NCBI RefSeq assembly: GCF_900093605.1
Contig: NZ_FLYE01000002.1
Span: 62,001 to 126,000, forward strand
DNA: 64,000 bases
From: Candidatus Terasakiella magnetica
Lineage (GTDB): Bacteria > Pseudomonadota > Alphaproteobacteria > Rhodospirillales > Terasakiellaceae
Reading direction: 5' to 3'
Made by a program: the position numbers and the translations under genes. Positions 26,872-36,983 of this stretch are shown piece by piece. Each line of letters starts with the position of its first letter. Positions within the stretch are counted from its first letter, which is position 1. The notes beneath the pieces were generated by a model. That model ran no database searches and was not told the DNA's origin. It was given only the letters and a program-made list of their open reading frames with translations.

Positions 26872-27075
26872 TTAATAATGTGGGGGAAGGTAAGGCGCGT
26901 CATCAATCTCGCTGGGCGTTAAAGCTTTCATGCGATTTTTGAGCGATAATAACTCTTTTGTGAGACTATCAATTGATTGCCATTGTTCAAATACGGTCGC
27001 ATTGAGCTCATCAATCGTTGTTTCTTGATGGCTCAGTCGTATTTCCAATTCTGTGATGCGTTCTTCAGTAGACAT
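26872..27075 (-). CDS. slyX: SlyX family protein
   Basis: A 67-residue coiled-coil protein with the SlyX heptad region (RITELEIRLSHQETTIDELNATVFEQWQSIDSLTKELLSLKNRM) and the conserved C-terminal PPHY. Function unknown; named from its position near slyD in enterobacteria. First gene of a likely slyX-DUF1178-DUF423 operon. Confidence 0.92.
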   Translation of the reverse strand: MSTEERITELEIRLSHQETTIDELNATVFEQWQSIDSLTKELLSLKNRMKALTPSEIDDAPYLPPHY

Positions 27076-27171
27076 CTGTGCTCACGAAAATGTTATTAAA
27101 TGTTGGGCGCATGAAATCCTTTACCATATTACATTAGATAACAGGTAACCTTTTATGTAGAGTCTTTGACC

Positions 27172-28119
27172 ATGTTGATAAAAAATACAATTGCAAGCGA
27201 CCCGAAATCTTTCGAAATCACTCCGAAATCTGTGTATCTGGACCGTAGGCGTTTTTTACAAATGTCTGTGGGCGTTGCAGGTGCGGCACTTATGCCATGG
27301 TCAATGCGCGCGCAAGCCGCCATGCCCAATAAAATTGACGGGATCATCAAAAGCCCTTTTAGTACGGATGAGCCTATTAATAAATATGATGAAGTGACCG
27401 GCTATAATAATTTTTACGAGTTCGGCACTGGTAAAACGGACCCAATTGATAATTCAGCCGAATTTAAAGCACGGCCTTGGGCTATTCAAGTTGATGGGCT
27501 TTGTGATAAACCCGGCACACTTGATATTGAAGAGCTGATGAAATTCCAGCAGGAAGAACGCATTTATCGCATGCGCTGTGTGGAAGCATGGTCCATGGTC
27601 ATCCCGTGGGTTGGGGTGGAACTTGGCAGTATCTTGAAAAAGTTTGAGCCTAACTCAAAAGCAAAATATGTGGAATTCACCACCCTTGTGGACGAAAAAC
27701 AATTTCCGGCACAAAAATACCCCATCATTCCATGGCCCTATATTGAAGGTCTGCGTCTTGATGAAGCCATGCATCCTCTCACACTTCTGGCGACAGGTAT
27801 TTTTGGGGAAGAGTTACCAACGCAAAATGGTGCACCTGTGCGTTTGGTCGTGCCATGGAAATATGGTTTTAAATCCATTAAATCCATCGTGCGCATTCGT
27901 TTTGTTGAAGAACAACCCACCTCAACATGGATGAAACAGGCACCTAATGAATATGGTTTTTACGCCAATGTGAACCCGCAAGTAGACCATCCACGCTGGA
28001 CCCAATCAAAAGAGCGCCGCATTGGTGAGTTCTTCCGCCAGCCAACGGCTATGTTTAATGGCTACGGGGAAGAAGTCGCCAGCCTCTATAAAGACATGGA
28101 TTTAAGGAAATCCTTTTAA
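27172..28119 (+). CDS. msrP: Periplasmic methionine sulfoxide reductase, molybdopterin subunit
   Basis: MsrP (YedY) repairs oxidised methionines in periplasmic proteins. 315 residues with a twin-arginine signal ([17 protein letters not shown]) and the sulfite-oxidase-type fold; the molybdenum-ligating Cys is in [18 protein letters not shown] 27172 is used; a TTG two codons upstream is possible. The stop overlaps the msrQ ATG by one base (TAATG), so the two are translationally coupled. Confidence 0.95.
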   Translation: MLIKNTIASDPKSFEITPKSVYLDRRRFLQMSVGVAGAALMPWSMRAQAAMPNKIDGIIKSPFSTDEPINKYDEVTGYNNFYEFGTGKTDPIDNSAEFKARPWAIQVDGLCDKPGTLDIEELMKFQQEERIYRMRCVEAWSMVIPWVGVELGSILKKFEPNSKAKYVEFTTLVDEKQFPAQKYPIIPWPYIEGLRLDEAMHPLTLLATGIFGEELPTQNGAPVRLVVPWKYGFKSIKSIVRIRFVEEQPTSTWMKQAPNEYGFYANVNPQVDHPRWTQSKERRIGEFFRQPTAMFNGYGEEVASLYKDMDLRKSF

Positions 28120-28724
28120 TGGGTGCAGTGCGTAAATGGCCCCTGAAACCGCTTGTCTTTATGGTCTGTCTCTTACCCATCCTATGGCTGGTCTATGGCG
28201 TTTTTACAAGCCAGCTTGGCGCAAACCCTATTGAGTATATCTTGCGCGACCTTGGGGATTGGACTTTGCGGTTTTTATTACTCGGGCTCGCGATTAGTCC
28301 GTTAAGGCGCATTACAGGTTGGAATGGGGTGATGCGTTATCGCCGCATGATTGGCCTGTTTGCTTTCTTTTATGCCTTTATGCATCTGGTTACTTATATT
28401 GGCGTTGATCATTTCTTTGATTGGGCAACCATCTGGAAAGATATTGTGAAACGCCCCTATATCACCATTGGTATGGGCGCCTTGTTCCTGCTTATTCCAC
28501 TGGCGATCACCTCACCCAAAGCAATGGTGCGCAAAATTGGTGCAGGGAGATGGAAGAAGCTCCATAAGCTTGTTTATCCCATTGCCATCATGGGGGTCGT
28601 GCATTTCTTTTTACTGGTTAAAGCAGACTTGCGCGAACCGCTTCTCTATGGCGTGATCTTGAGTGTTTTATTAGGTGAGCGGATTTATCGCAATAAAGTA
28701 AAGGGTGTGCTTAGGGTGCGCTGA
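28119..28724 (+). CDS. msrQ: MsrQ haem-binding membrane subunit
   Basis: A 201-residue inner-membrane b-type haem protein of the ferric reductase-like family that passes quinol electrons to MsrP. About six membrane segments; conserved histidines in FMHLVTYIGVDH and WKKLHKLVYPIAIMGVVHF. Coupled to msrP. Its last 14 bases overlap the end of the convergent binding-protein gene. Confidence 0.94.
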   Translation: MGAVRKWPLKPLVFMVCLLPILWLVYGVFTSQLGANPIEYILRDLGDWTLRFLLLGLAISPLRRITGWNGVMRYRRMIGLFAFFYAFMHLVTYIGVDHFFDWATIWKDIVKRPYITIGMGALFLLIPLAITSPKAMVRKIGAGRWKKLHKLVYPIAIMGVVHFFLLVKADLREPLLYGVILSVLLGERIYRNKVKGVLRVR

Positions 28725-29454
28725 GATAGCTCTCTAATATCTTTTGATAGCGTCCGTTCTTTTGAATTTTGGCAATGGCTTTGTCTATTTGATGTGGGGT
28801 GAGGGAGGTTGAACTCTTTTTGCTCAGCGCGATATAGATAGGGTTAGAGGTAATGGGAATGCGGCTTGTTTTTATGTCTTTGGACAAGCCCAGCTCATGG
28901 AGCTTTTTCTTACCTGCATACTGTTCAGCAACCACATAATCCACACGCTCAGCCTTTAAAAGCTTCATTTGTTGATCAAGGCTATTCACAAAAATAGGGA
29001 TTAAGCGACCATCGGTTTTTGCCGCATCAAAGTCTGCATTTAATTGTGTACCCACAATGAAAGCGACGCGGCTGTTGGAAATGGAAGCCACCGTTCCTTC
29101 AAACTCATCGCCTTTAAAGTGCGGTCTAAACAGCATCATATCCAGTGAGAAAAGTGGCGTTTGATGAAAGAGCAGGTTTTTTTCACGCTCTTCACTTTTA
29201 AAAACGGGCGTGATGGCATCGCTTCTGCCCTTAACGGCAAAATTTAACGCGCGCGCCCATGGGTACAGCCTGAAAGTCGCTTCATAAGATGTTTCAGCCA
29301 AGGCAGCATTGGTCAGGGCAACCACAATGCCTTTTTGCTCATCTTCCACCAGTGGCGGATATGAGATTGAAGAAACCCTGAGCTCAAGCGCGTTTGCGCT
29401 TTTGAGGCCACAAATAAGGCTGAAACAAAAAATAAGAATGAAATAGCGTTTCAT
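28711..29454 (-). CDS. Solitary periplasmic solute-binding-like protein
   Basis: A 247-residue secreted protein: signal peptide MKRYFILIFCFSLICGLKSANA, then a family-3-like binding fold (LRVSSISYPPLVEDEQKGIVVALTNAAL, RLYPWARALNFAVKGRSDAITPVFKSEERE, VGTQLNADFD). PWAR also occurs in the family member at 1.3 kb. No transporter partner. It could be a periplasmic sensor; the chemoreceptor gene downstream points the same way but a terminator lies between. Confidence 0.75.
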   Translation of the reverse strand: MKRYFILIFCFSLICGLKSANALELRVSSISYPPLVEDEQKGIVVALTNAALAETSYEATFRLYPWARALNFAVKGRSDAITPVFKSEEREKNLLFHQTPLFSLDMMLFRPHFKGDEFEGTVASISNSRVAFIVGTQLNADFDAAKTDGRLIPIFVNSLDQQMKLLKAERVDYVVAEQYAGKKKLHELGLSKDIKTSRIPITSNPIYIALSKKSSTSLTPHQIDKAIAKIQKNGRYQKILESYLSAP

Positions 29455-29556
29455 TTTAGTCCTACCTTTACCTTTCTCTTATGTAGGTGTTCTATATTGA
29501 TGATCAATGTTTCACGTTAATTTTCTTGTCTCAAGGAAACATTAAAAGGCCCACCA

Positions 29557-29600
29557 ATAAAAACGGGAGAGACCAATAAAGGTCTCTCCCGTTTTTATTG
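29557..29600 (-). terminator. Terminator of the chemoreceptor operon
   Basis: A perfect stem of about 15 bp (AAAAACGGGAGAGACC and its complement) around AATAAA, ending in a T-run on the minus strand, 17 bases after the chemoreceptor stop. Confidence 0.9.
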
Positions 29601-29616
29601 AGTGTCTTTAACTTCC

Positions 29617-31458
29617 TTATCCGGCACGAACCTGATTTAAGAAGTCATCAACTTCGTGGCGCAAGGCCACAGATTGTGAGGAAAGGGCTTCAGCCGCACT
29701 TAAGACATCAGAGGCTGCCGTTCCGTTGCGCGCTGCACTTTGTGAAACCTCCTCCATATCGTTGGAAGCATCCTGTGTACTATGGGCTGCTTGCTCAACG
29801 TTAGAGGCGATTTCCTGCGTGGCCGCACCTTGTTCTTCAACGGCTGCGGCAATGGCAGAAGAGACCTCGTTCATATGATCGATCATGGTTGAAACTTCAT
29901 CAATGGCACCAACCGCATTTTCTGTGGTGCCTTGAATAGCCGTGATCTGTTGGGCGATCTCATCGGTTGCTTTTGCCGTTTGGTTAGCAAGGTTTTTCAC
30001 CTCACTTGCCACAACCGCAAAGCCCTTACCAGCCTCGCCTGCACGTGCGGCCTCAATAGTGGCGTTCAGTGCAAGAAGGTTGGTTTGTTCGGCAATGTCG
30101 GTAATCAGGTTAATAACCTCACCGATTTTAGCTGCGGCATCAGCCAACTCACGCATGGTGCCATTTGTGGTTTCAGCCTGTGTGGCTGCTTGGGCTGCCA
30201 TGGTGGCAGATTCAGCAACCTGACGGGCAATCTCGTTAATGGAATTGCTGAGCTCTTCTGCAGCAGAGGCCACCGTATGCACGTTTGTGGTCGCATTGGT
30301 TGCGGCTTGTGTTGCATTACCTGCACGTTCTTGGTTGCGCGCAGCAATCTCACTCATGTCTTTGGCTGTTGATTGTAGCTGAGATGAAGAGCTTGCAACA
30401 GAGTTTACAACTTCGCCAACCTTACTTTCAAAGTCATCAGCCAACTCATTGCGTTGAGCTTTTTGTTCAGCAGCAGCACGTTCACGTTCATGTTCGCGCT
30501 CCTCACTCATGCGTTTGTTATCAATAAGATTTTGCTTAAACACATCAAGTGCATTGGCCATATCACCAATTTCGTCTTGCTGGTTATCCGGGATTTCAAC
30601 ATCCAGCTCACCTTTACTCAAACGTCCCATAGCATCAACCATATTGGTTAGGGGAGCCGAGATTTTGCGTGAGGCGAAACCCATTGTGACGAAAATCAGG
30701 ACCACACAGACAGCACCAACGATGACGATGGTGAGGGTTTTTGTGGAATCAAGTTGGTCAAGCACAGACTCTTCAAACTCGTTGCGGGCTTGGGTTGCTT
30801 CGCGTTGAATTTCAAAAAGAAGCTCATCAAGAATATCAGCGCTATGGTCAAGCGTTTTTTGCAAAACAGCTTGGCGTGAAGCTTCTTCATAAATGAAGTT
30901 ATTTGCAGCACTATCAGAACGGCGATTACCAAGGAACTTCAAGCTACGTTCATTTGACTCGCTATAAAGTTCAAACAGGCGGGGCAGGTTGTTGGCTGTA
31001 CGCACCAGATAGCGCAGGCGTTTGGCTTCTTTTTCAGTTAGCTTGCCTTTTGTATCAATCATGGCTTGGCTGTTCAGGACCTTACCGAGCTCGGCAACAT
31101 CTTGCTGGAGCTTGATGAAAACTTTTTCCATGCCTGTGCGTAACTCACGGGTTTTATGCACAGCTAATTGTTGGCGCTGGAGAATGCTTTTTTGATGAAA
31201 ATTCGTTAAGCTTGCAAAATCATCGCGCACATTGATCAAGCTTTTGCGCACGCCTGAACTTGCATATTGCAGGTCATCTGCCGTTGTGGCTTTTTCTTCA
31301 AGTGTCGTTAGTGTGTCATGAAAAAGCACACCGTTTTTATAGCCAACACCAAGGTTTAAGCCTGCCATGAGCAGGACGGGTAAAATTCCGAGCATGGTGA
31401 TTTTAAAGCCAAGCCCACGTTTTTTAGCCTGAGTGTTTTCTTGTGTTTCTGTATTCAT
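29617..31458 (-). CDS. Methyl-accepting chemotaxis protein
   Basis: A 613-residue transmembrane chemoreceptor: first membrane segment about 20-42 ([21 protein letters not shown]), a roughly 190-residue helical periplasmic sensor part, second segment about 233-256 ([20 protein letters not shown]), a HAMP domain ([25 protein letters not shown]) and a cytoplasmic signalling hairpin with the conserved tip [20 protein letters not shown]. It ends in FLNQVRAG without a CheR tether. The gene starts 12 bases after a secreted repeat protein, probably in one operon, so that protein may be its ligand-binding partner (inference). Confidence 0.95.
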   Translation of the reverse strand: MNTETQENTQAKKRGLGFKITMLGILPVLLMAGLNLGVGYKNGVLFHDTLTTLEEKATTADDLQYASSGVRKSLINVRDDFASLTNFHQKSILQRQQLAVHKTRELRTGMEKVFIKLQQDVAELGKVLNSQAMIDTKGKLTEKEAKRLRYLVRTANNLPRLFELYSESNERSLKFLGNRRSDSAANNFIYEEASRQAVLQKTLDHSADILDELLFEIQREATQARNEFEESVLDQLDSTKTLTIVIVGAVCVVLIFVTMGFASRKISAPLTNMVDAMGRLSKGELDVEIPDNQQDEIGDMANALDVFKQNLIDNKRMSEEREHERERAAAEQKAQRNELADDFESKVGEVVNSVASSSSQLQSTAKDMSEIAARNQERAGNATQAATNATTNVHTVASAAEELSNSINEIARQVAESATMAAQAATQAETTNGTMRELADAAAKIGEVINLITDIAEQTNLLALNATIEAARAGEAGKGFAVVASEVKNLANQTAKATDEIAQQITAIQGTTENAVGAIDEVSTMIDHMNEVSSAIAAAVEEQGAATQEIASNVEQAAHSTQDASNDMEEVSQSAARNGTAASDVLSAAEALSSQSVALRHEVDDFLNQVRAG

Positions 31459-31470
31459 CTCTGGCCTCCC

Positions 31471-32400
31471 TTACCACTGCATGGATTGAATTTGACGGTT
31501 AACAAGGCCTAATTGGTCAAACACGGTTGAAGGTGTTTGGCCTGCCGCCGGTTTGGGTAGGATCAACTCCTCTTTTGAGCCAACAGCAACCTTCATGGAA
31601 GAAAGCTCAGCGAGGCAAAAAAGAAGCAGTTGCTGTACATCACCGGGTTTAATGCCTTTTTTAATACGCTTAGGCATGATCACACCCTTTGGAATAGAAT
31701 ACTCTTTCTTTTTAGAAAGGGTCTGAATGCCTTTAAGGGCATAAAAAGCCAGTGTATAGGCATCAGCTGGTTTCTTGCCAATGGAAGGTGAAGGTGCATC
31801 AACAAGAACAGTTTTATTCACAGCCGCACTGATGAATTTGATTTCTTGTGAGACAGATAGCGCATTGTTATAGACTTGGTTAGGGACTGTACCCGGAATG
31901 CCGAGCTGAACGATCATAGCTTGGGCACGCAGTAGGTTGGCATAAACATCGGTTGGTGATTTACCCTCAACCAGTTTGGCGCTTTTCTTAAAAGGCGACA
32001 GTCCATAAGCTTTATCAAAATTCACAAGCTCTTCTAAAATTACTTTTGCGACATCCATAACATCGCCAGGTGTTACTTCTTTTACAGGAGGTGCTTTAAG
32101 CTCAACGGGTTTCATACCGTTAACGCGCTTGAGCATCTGAATTTTTGACCGGACATTTAAGGCCTGCTGGATCACATGGCGCGGCAGGCGCGGTGGTAAA
32201 TCCAGATGGACTTTTGAGAGGTTTGGTATGGTCAGGTTTGCATCATGCATGCGTTTAAGCTGCAACAAGATATCTTCGGTAACCTGATAAACTTTACTCG
32301 GCGTAATTTTTTCAGCAAAGCTCGTATGACTAAGTGCCATGCTCATCCCTAAGACGAGTATGAAACTAAAAAATCTATGTACACTTATTAATTTGTGCAT
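31471..32400 (-). CDS. Secreted eight-repeat protein upstream of chemoreceptor
   Basis: A 309-residue protein with a signal peptide (residues 1-29, ending SHTSFAE). I know no family for it. The mature part has about eight units of roughly 38 residues, each starting with a Pro-x-x-Val turn-helix (ITPSKVYQV 32, LPRHVIQQA 72, VTPGDVMDV 109, KSPTDVYAN 147, TVPNQVYNN 171, KKPADAYTL 209, IKPGDVQQL 250, QTPSTVFDQ 288), followed by a second helix with I/L-rich face. The layout suggests an all-helical solenoid. It is 12 bases upstream of the chemoreceptor and probably co-expressed. Confidence 0.8.
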   Translation of the reverse strand: MHKLISVHRFFSFILVLGMSMALSHTSFAEKITPSKVYQVTEDILLQLKRMHDANLTIPNLSKVHLDLPPRLPRHVIQQALNVRSKIQMLKRVNGMKPVELKAPPVKEVTPGDVMDVAKVILEELVNFDKAYGLSPFKKSAKLVEGKSPTDVYANLLRAQAMIVQLGIPGTVPNQVYNNALSVSQEIKFISAAVNKTVLVDAPSPSIGKKPADAYTLAFYALKGIQTLSKKKEYSIPKGVIMPKRIKKGIKPGDVQQLLLFCLAELSSMKVAVGSKEELILPKPAAGQTPSTVFDQLGLVNRQIQSMQW

Positions 32401-32739
32401 TCAAAATTCTCCGCTGTTATCAGGTGCCTTAATGGTGCAGAAAAAGGAACCCGGTTTTGTGCATTTTTAAAGAAATGTAATGCACTTTTATCTTTAGGAT
32501 AGTATCCAAATGTAGATAGCTAACTCATTATAAAATAAGAATTAGTCTACGATATTTTAAGTGGGCGGGGATAGCAGCAAAGAAGATTTATGCGTTTTAA
32601 ATGTAAAAAACTATAAATATGCTGCGTCGCATCTAGCCAATCAATGGTTATGTCGGCGGTGCACAATAACTATAGGTAGAAAGATTGGCTATAGTTTCTT
32701 GTTTTCAGTATTATGGCATTTTAGGTTTGTAAATAGGAC
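32401..32739. other. 340-bp AT-rich intergenic region
   Basis: No convincing gene. It holds the promoter side of the secreted-repeat/chemoreceptor operon and the 3' side of tyrA. A 9-bp inverted pair, TAGCCAATC (32635-32643) and GATTGGCTA (32683-32691), encloses about 40 bases; a short GTG frame at 32561 lacks a ribosome-binding site and is not credited. Confidence 0.4.
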
Positions 32740-33630
32740 TTAAGCCTGATTCGCTTCAATAATGTCGCGTCTGATTTCACGTGTACGGGTGAAGAGCTCT
32801 TCTAGCTTGTCCCCTTCGCCCCAGCGAATAGCGCGTTGCAAGAAGGTCAGGTCTTCACTAAAACGCTGAAGGATTTCTAAAACGGCTTCTTTGTTGTTCA
32901 AGAAAACATCACGCCACATGACGGGATCAGAGGCGGCAATACGGGTGAAGTCACGAAAACCAGAAGCGGAAAATTTAATAACTTCCTGTTTTAAATGATC
33001 ACCAAGATCATCCGCTGTGCCCACGATTGTAAAAGCAATCAGGTGGGGCAGGTGAGAGGTAATGGCCAACACCATATCATGGTGCTGGGCGTCCATCACC
33101 TCGATGGTGGAACCTGCACGTTCCCACAAGGTGGAGACTTTTTTAACCGCTTCTTCATCTGTGCCCGCAGGTGGGGTCAAGATCAACCAGCGTTTATCAA
33201 ACAATTCGGCAAAACCAGCTTCAGGGCCGGAATGTTCAGTCCCTGCAATGGGGTGGGCAGGGACAAAATGGATGCCATCTGGTAAATGTTGGGACACATC
33301 ATGGATGATGGCCTGTTTAACCGATCCCACATCAGAAACAATGGCACCTTCTTTTAAGCCCGGTGCAAAGGCAGCCGCAGCATCCCCACACACACCGGGG
33401 GGAGTGCAGATGACAACAAGGTCGGCATCCTTGACCGCTTCAATAAAATCACCCGTGGCTGTATCACAAATGCCTAGCTCCAAAGCTTTATCGCGATGGG
33501 CTTTATTGATATCACACACGGTAATATGGCTTGCGGAATTGGTCTTTCTTGCACTGAGTGCCAGAGAAGAGCCGATCAGGCCAATGCCGATAAAGGCGAT
33601 GCGATCAAAAAGGATGCCGTCTTTTGACAT
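32740..33630 (-). CDS. tyrA: Prephenate/arogenate dehydrogenase
   Basis: A 296-residue NAD-dependent enzyme of tyrosine synthesis. Rossmann motif FIGIGLIGSSLALSARK at the N-terminus, ADLVVICTPPGV, SDVGSVKQAI, and the substrate-binding PAHPIAGTEHSGPEAG. No ACT domain is attached. The start follows hisC by one base, so the order chorismate mutase-hisC-tyrA is an operon for aromatic amino acid synthesis. Confidence 0.96.
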   Translation of the reverse strand: MSKDGILFDRIAFIGIGLIGSSLALSARKTNSASHITVCDINKAHRDKALELGICDTATGDFIEAVKDADLVVICTPPGVCGDAAAAFAPGLKEGAIVSDVGSVKQAIIHDVSQHLPDGIHFVPAHPIAGTEHSGPEAGFAELFDKRWLILTPPAGTDEEAVKKVSTLWERAGSTIEVMDAQHHDMVLAITSHLPHLIAFTIVGTADDLGDHLKQEVIKFSASGFRDFTRIAASDPVMWRDVFLNNKEAVLEILQRFSEDLTFLQRAIRWGEGDKLEELFTRTREIRRDIIEANQA

Positions 33631-33631
33631 G

Positions 33632-34729
33632 TTACTTACTCATAAATTCTTTCAAAGCGTCCATAAATGCGCTCATTTCATCTTCTGCACCGATAGAAAC
33701 ACGCAAACAATCCCCCAGCCCATAAGCTGCCATTTGGCGCACGATAATACCTTGTGTGCGCAAAAATGCATCAGCTTGGCGTGAGGAATGACCTTCTTGA
33801 TGGGGAAAGCGGATCAGCGCAAAATTAGCATAGCTTGTGGTACATTCAAGGCCAAGCTTGCGCACCTCGTCTTCAACCCAACGCAGCCATTTTGTGTTGT
33901 GCTTGCGTGTTTTGGCAACAAATAATTCATCATCAAGGGCCGCCTCACCTGCCGCCAAGGCAAGAGAAGTGACGTTAAATGGGTTGCGCGCACGGTTGAG
34001 CACATCGGTGATTTCTTCTGAGGCATAAGACCACCCCAGACGTACCCCGCCCAGACCATACATTTTTGAAAATGTGCGTGTCATGACGGTGTTTTGGGTG
34101 CGCTCTACCAGCTCAATACCCGCATCATAATCATCTTCAGTCATAAATTCAGCATAGGCTGCGTCAATCACCAGCAAGATATTATCGCGCAGACCTTGGC
34201 GCAGGCGGTTCATTTCCGATTTTGGAATATAGGTGCCTGTCGGGTTATTCGGGTTGGCAACAAAAACGATTCTTGTTTTTTCTGTTACGGCACTAAGAAG
34301 GGCTGTGACATCTGTTGTCAGGTCCGTTTCCATGGCGGTGACAGGGGTTGCGCCCGCGGCCTTGGCTGCGATTGGATACATCAAGAAACCATGGTCGGAA
34401 TAAAGCACTTCATCGCCCGGTCCCGCATAGGCACGGCATAAGAGGCCGAGTAGTTCATCAGAACCTGCCCCACAGACGATACGTTCTGCATCAATGTTAT
34501 ATTTTGCAGCCAGTTTGTTGCGCAAGGCTGTTGCCCCACCATCAGGATAGCGGTGTTGGGTTTCTGACGTTTTCTTCATGGCTTCAACCGCACTTGGTGC
34601 AGGGCCAAACGGGCCTTCGTTTGATGCCAGCTTTATGATGCGTGAAACGCCCTTAATTGCTGATTCACCACCTTTATAGGGTGTGATGTCCATGATGCCC
34701 GGACGCGGTGTTAACAAACCCATTTTCAA
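33632..34729 (-). CDS. hisC: Histidinol-phosphate / aromatic aminotransferase
   Basis: A 365-residue class I/II PLP-dependent aminotransferase of the HisC group: substrate region IIKLASNEGPFGPAP, NPNNPTGTYI, and PLP-binding Lys in TFSKMYGLGGVRLGW. Between chorismate mutase and tyrA it may act on phenylpyruvate or hydroxyphenylpyruvate as well as histidinol phosphate, as is known for such linked copies (inference). Confidence 0.92.
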   Translation of the reverse strand: MKMGLLTPRPGIMDITPYKGGESAIKGVSRIIKLASNEGPFGPAPSAVEAMKKTSETQHRYPDGGATALRNKLAAKYNIDAERIVCGAGSDELLGLLCRAYAGPGDEVLYSDHGFLMYPIAAKAAGATPVTAMETDLTTDVTALLSAVTEKTRIVFVANPNNPTGTYIPKSEMNRLRQGLRDNILLVIDAAYAEFMTEDDYDAGIELVERTQNTVMTRTFSKMYGLGGVRLGWSYASEEITDVLNRARNPFNVTSLALAAGEAALDDELFVAKTRKHNTKWLRWVEDEVRKLGLECTTSYANFALIRFPHQEGHSSRQADAFLRTQGIIVRQMAAYGLGDCLRVSIGAEDEMSAFMDALKEFMSK

Positions 34730-34749
34730 CTTCCCAACTACTATCTGTT

Positions 34750-35610
34750 TTATTTTAATTCATCAGAAGTGAACGGCACGGCGTAAGCCCCGAGCTTTTG
34801 CATGCCTGTCACAGTTGCTTCTGATTTTTCAATGAATGTTTGCATTTCAGCCATATCCTGTGTCAGCACCATATCGGCCTCAATTAAGAAAAGGCATTGA
34901 TCCCGCATGCTCTCATCATACCAGGTGCCTTGGATATCAACATCAAGACCTACAGCCGCAAAATTGGCAAGAACGGTGCGCGGGCTGACTTCTTGATTAA
35001 ATTCAAGGGCGGTGTAGTAACGCTCATTTTCCGTATGATCATCAGAGGGCAGGCCAATGATGAGGGCTTCTTCAAATGTGCCACGGACTTTTTCTGTTGA
35101 AGCAACAGGCAGGCGCGAGAGAATTTGCGGTGTGTTTTCACCACGCGAATAAATATGGCGCCACCATGGGTCCGTATCGACCATGGTTGGAACAGGTAAA
35201 ACACCAATGGCTGCGTCGCCACTTTGAACCGCACCGATCACACCGCGAACAGAAGCGTGAGAGGTCATGGGGGTTTGTGAGCCATATTGATCACGCGCCA
35301 AATCCCAATAAGCTGCACCGGGCTGTGGCATGTATACAGCCATAGCCAAATGGCCCTGTAATTTCAGGTAAGCCGACATGACTTCGCGCCAAATACGCAC
35401 CAAGGCCCCTTTGGGGAAAGTGCCATGGTGGCGGGCGATTAAGCGGCGCAAAACCTCGGCTTCACGGCCCGGGCGTAGTTTGATACCTTCTGCCCCTTTG
35501 GCAGCGCGCACATTATCAACAACTTGGGCACGTTCCATCAACAGGTCGTGGATGGTGTCGTCAATTCGGTCGATTTCTTTGCGCAAATCAGCAAGTTTTA
35601 ATTCAGACAT
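34750..35610 (-). CDS. Chorismate mutase with degenerate prephenate dehydratase-like domain
   Basis: A 286-residue protein. Residues 1-90 are an AroQ-type chorismate mutase (LADLRKEIDRIDDTIHDLLMERAQVV, GREAEVLRRLIARHHG, IWREVMSAYLKLQ). The following about 190 residues look like a prephenate dehydratase-type periplasmic-binding fold (SVRGVIGAVQSGDAAIGVLPVPTMVD), but the Thr-Arg-Phe catalytic motif is absent (ERYYTALEF instead), and no ACT domain is seen. So the second half may be inactive or regulatory. It heads the operon with hisC and tyrA, divergent from metX. Confidence 0.85.
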   Translation of the reverse strand: MSELKLADLRKEIDRIDDTIHDLLMERAQVVDNVRAAKGAEGIKLRPGREAEVLRRLIARHHGTFPKGALVRIWREVMSAYLKLQGHLAMAVYMPQPGAAYWDLARDQYGSQTPMTSHASVRGVIGAVQSGDAAIGVLPVPTMVDTDPWWRHIYSRGENTPQILSRLPVASTEKVRGTFEEALIIGLPSDDHTENERYYTALEFNQEVSPRTVLANFAAVGLDVDIQGTWYDESMRDQCLFLIEADMVLTQDMAEMQTFIEKSEATVTGMQKLGAYAVPFTSDELK

Positions 35611-35807
35611 GAGTTTTATCGCTCATTTAAGTGGTTATGATTTCTCATAGGAATAATCCGAAAGGGGGCGAAAGGCAAAGGAAACATTGAGAAAAGGGCG
35701 CTTTGTTTGCGCAATTTTTATATATTAAATGTATGAAATAGGTTGACCCTGCATCTTTTCCAGCCTAGCTAACGGTTCGTAAAGGATATTTATGTCATAA
35801 AGCACTC

Positions 35808-36983
35808 ATGAGTAACGAGACATCCATAAGCATCAATCCGTATGCGGATGATTTCCCAACACTAAAAGCAATTTTGGGTGTTGATGTTCCTTTGCGTCTG
35901 GATTGCGGGGTGGAACTCAGCTCTTTTCCATTGGCCTATCAGACCTATGGCACGCTTAATAAAGATAAAACCAACGCGGTTTTGGTCACCCATGCCCTAA
36001 CCGGAGATCAGTTTGTTGCCGATGTAAATCCGGTCACAGGTAAGCCCGGTTGGTGGACAACCATGGTTGGACCGGGTAAGCCGATTGATACGGATAAATA
36101 TTTTGTTATCTGCTCAAACGTTTTGGGCGGCTGTATGGGGACCATTGGCCCAGCAGCGATTAATCCTGAAACCAACCAGCCTTGGGGTGTTGATTTTCCG
36201 GTCATCACCATTGGCGATATGGTGCGCGCCCAAGCTTTATTATTAGACTATCTCGAGATTGAAACGCTCTTTAGTGTGATCGGTGGCTCCATGGGCGGAA
36301 TGCAGGCCTTGGAATGGGCCGCAGCCTATCCTGAGCGCGTTTTCTCTTGCCTCCCCATTGCCACAGCAGCAACCCATAGTGCGCAAAATATCGCTTTTTA
36401 CGAGGTCGGTCGCCAAGCCATTATGGCAGACCCGGATTGGTGTGCAGGGCGCTATCTGGCGGAAAATAAAAAACCACGCGCGGGCCTGTCAGTAGCACGT
36501 ATGGCAGCCCATATCACTTATATGTCTGAAGGGGCTTTGACGCAAAAGTTCGGGCGTCGCCTGCAAGATCGTGAGAAAGTCACTTTTGGTTTTGAAGCTG
36601 ATTTTCAAATCGAAAGTTACTTGCGCCATCAAGGCATCAGCTTTGTTGAGCGTTTTGATGCCAATTCGTATCTGTATGTCACACGCGCCATGGATTATTT
36701 TGATCTGGCTACAACCCATGGCAAAGGCAAGCTTGCGGAAGTCTTTAAAGAAACTGAAATCCGTTTTTGCGTGGTGTCTTTTTCATCGGATTGGCATTAT
36801 CTACCTGAAGAAAGCCGAGTGATTGTGCGCGGCCTAACCGGGGCAGCGGCGAATGTATCCTATGTGGATGTGGTCTCTGATAAAGGTCATGATGCGTTTT
36901 TATTAAAAGAACCTGAGTTTGAATCTGTACTTTATGGTTTTTTAAACGGTGCGGCCTTAAGGCGGGGATTGATCAATGAATAG
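35808..36983 (+). CDS. metX: Homoserine O-acyltransferase
   Basis: A 391-residue alpha/beta hydrolase-fold enzyme that activates homoserine for methionine synthesis. Nucleophile Ser in [15 protein letters not shown], with FSSDWHYLP and the late Asp/His in [12 protein letters not shown]. The ATG at 35808 has no good ribosome-binding site; AAAGGA lies about 22 bases upstream, just before a two-codon ATG-TCA-TAA. Overlaps metW by 8 bases, the usual metXW pairing. Confidence 0.95.
   Translation: MSNETSISINPYADDFPTLKAILGVDVPLRLDCGVELSSFPLAYQTYGTLNKDKTNAVLVTHALTGDQFVADVNPVTGKPGWWTTMVGPGKPIDTDKYFVICSNVLGGCMGTIGPAAINPETNQPWGVDFPVITIGDMVRAQALLLDYLEIETLFSVIGGSMGGMQALEWAAAYPERVFSCLPIATAATHSAQNIAFYEVGRQAIMADPDWCAGRYLAENKKPRAGLSVARMAAHITYMSEGALTQKFGRRLQDREKVTFGFEADFQIESYLRHQGISFVERFDANSYLYVTRAMDYFDLATTHGKGKLAEVFKETEIRFCVVSFSSDWHYLPEESRVIVRGLTGAAANVSYVDVVSDKGHDAFLLKEPEFESVLYGFLNGAALRRGLINE

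Noticed and set aside
32561-32743. 60-codon frame in the gap before tyrA
   Set aside because: GTG start without ribosome-binding site, AT-rich, low-complexity product and overlap with the tyrA stop.
35650-35807. Possible SAM riboswitch before metX
   Set aside because: Some fragments (GCTAA, AAAGGA) recall SAM-II-type elements, but I could not lay out the required pseudoknot, so it is not listed as a feature.
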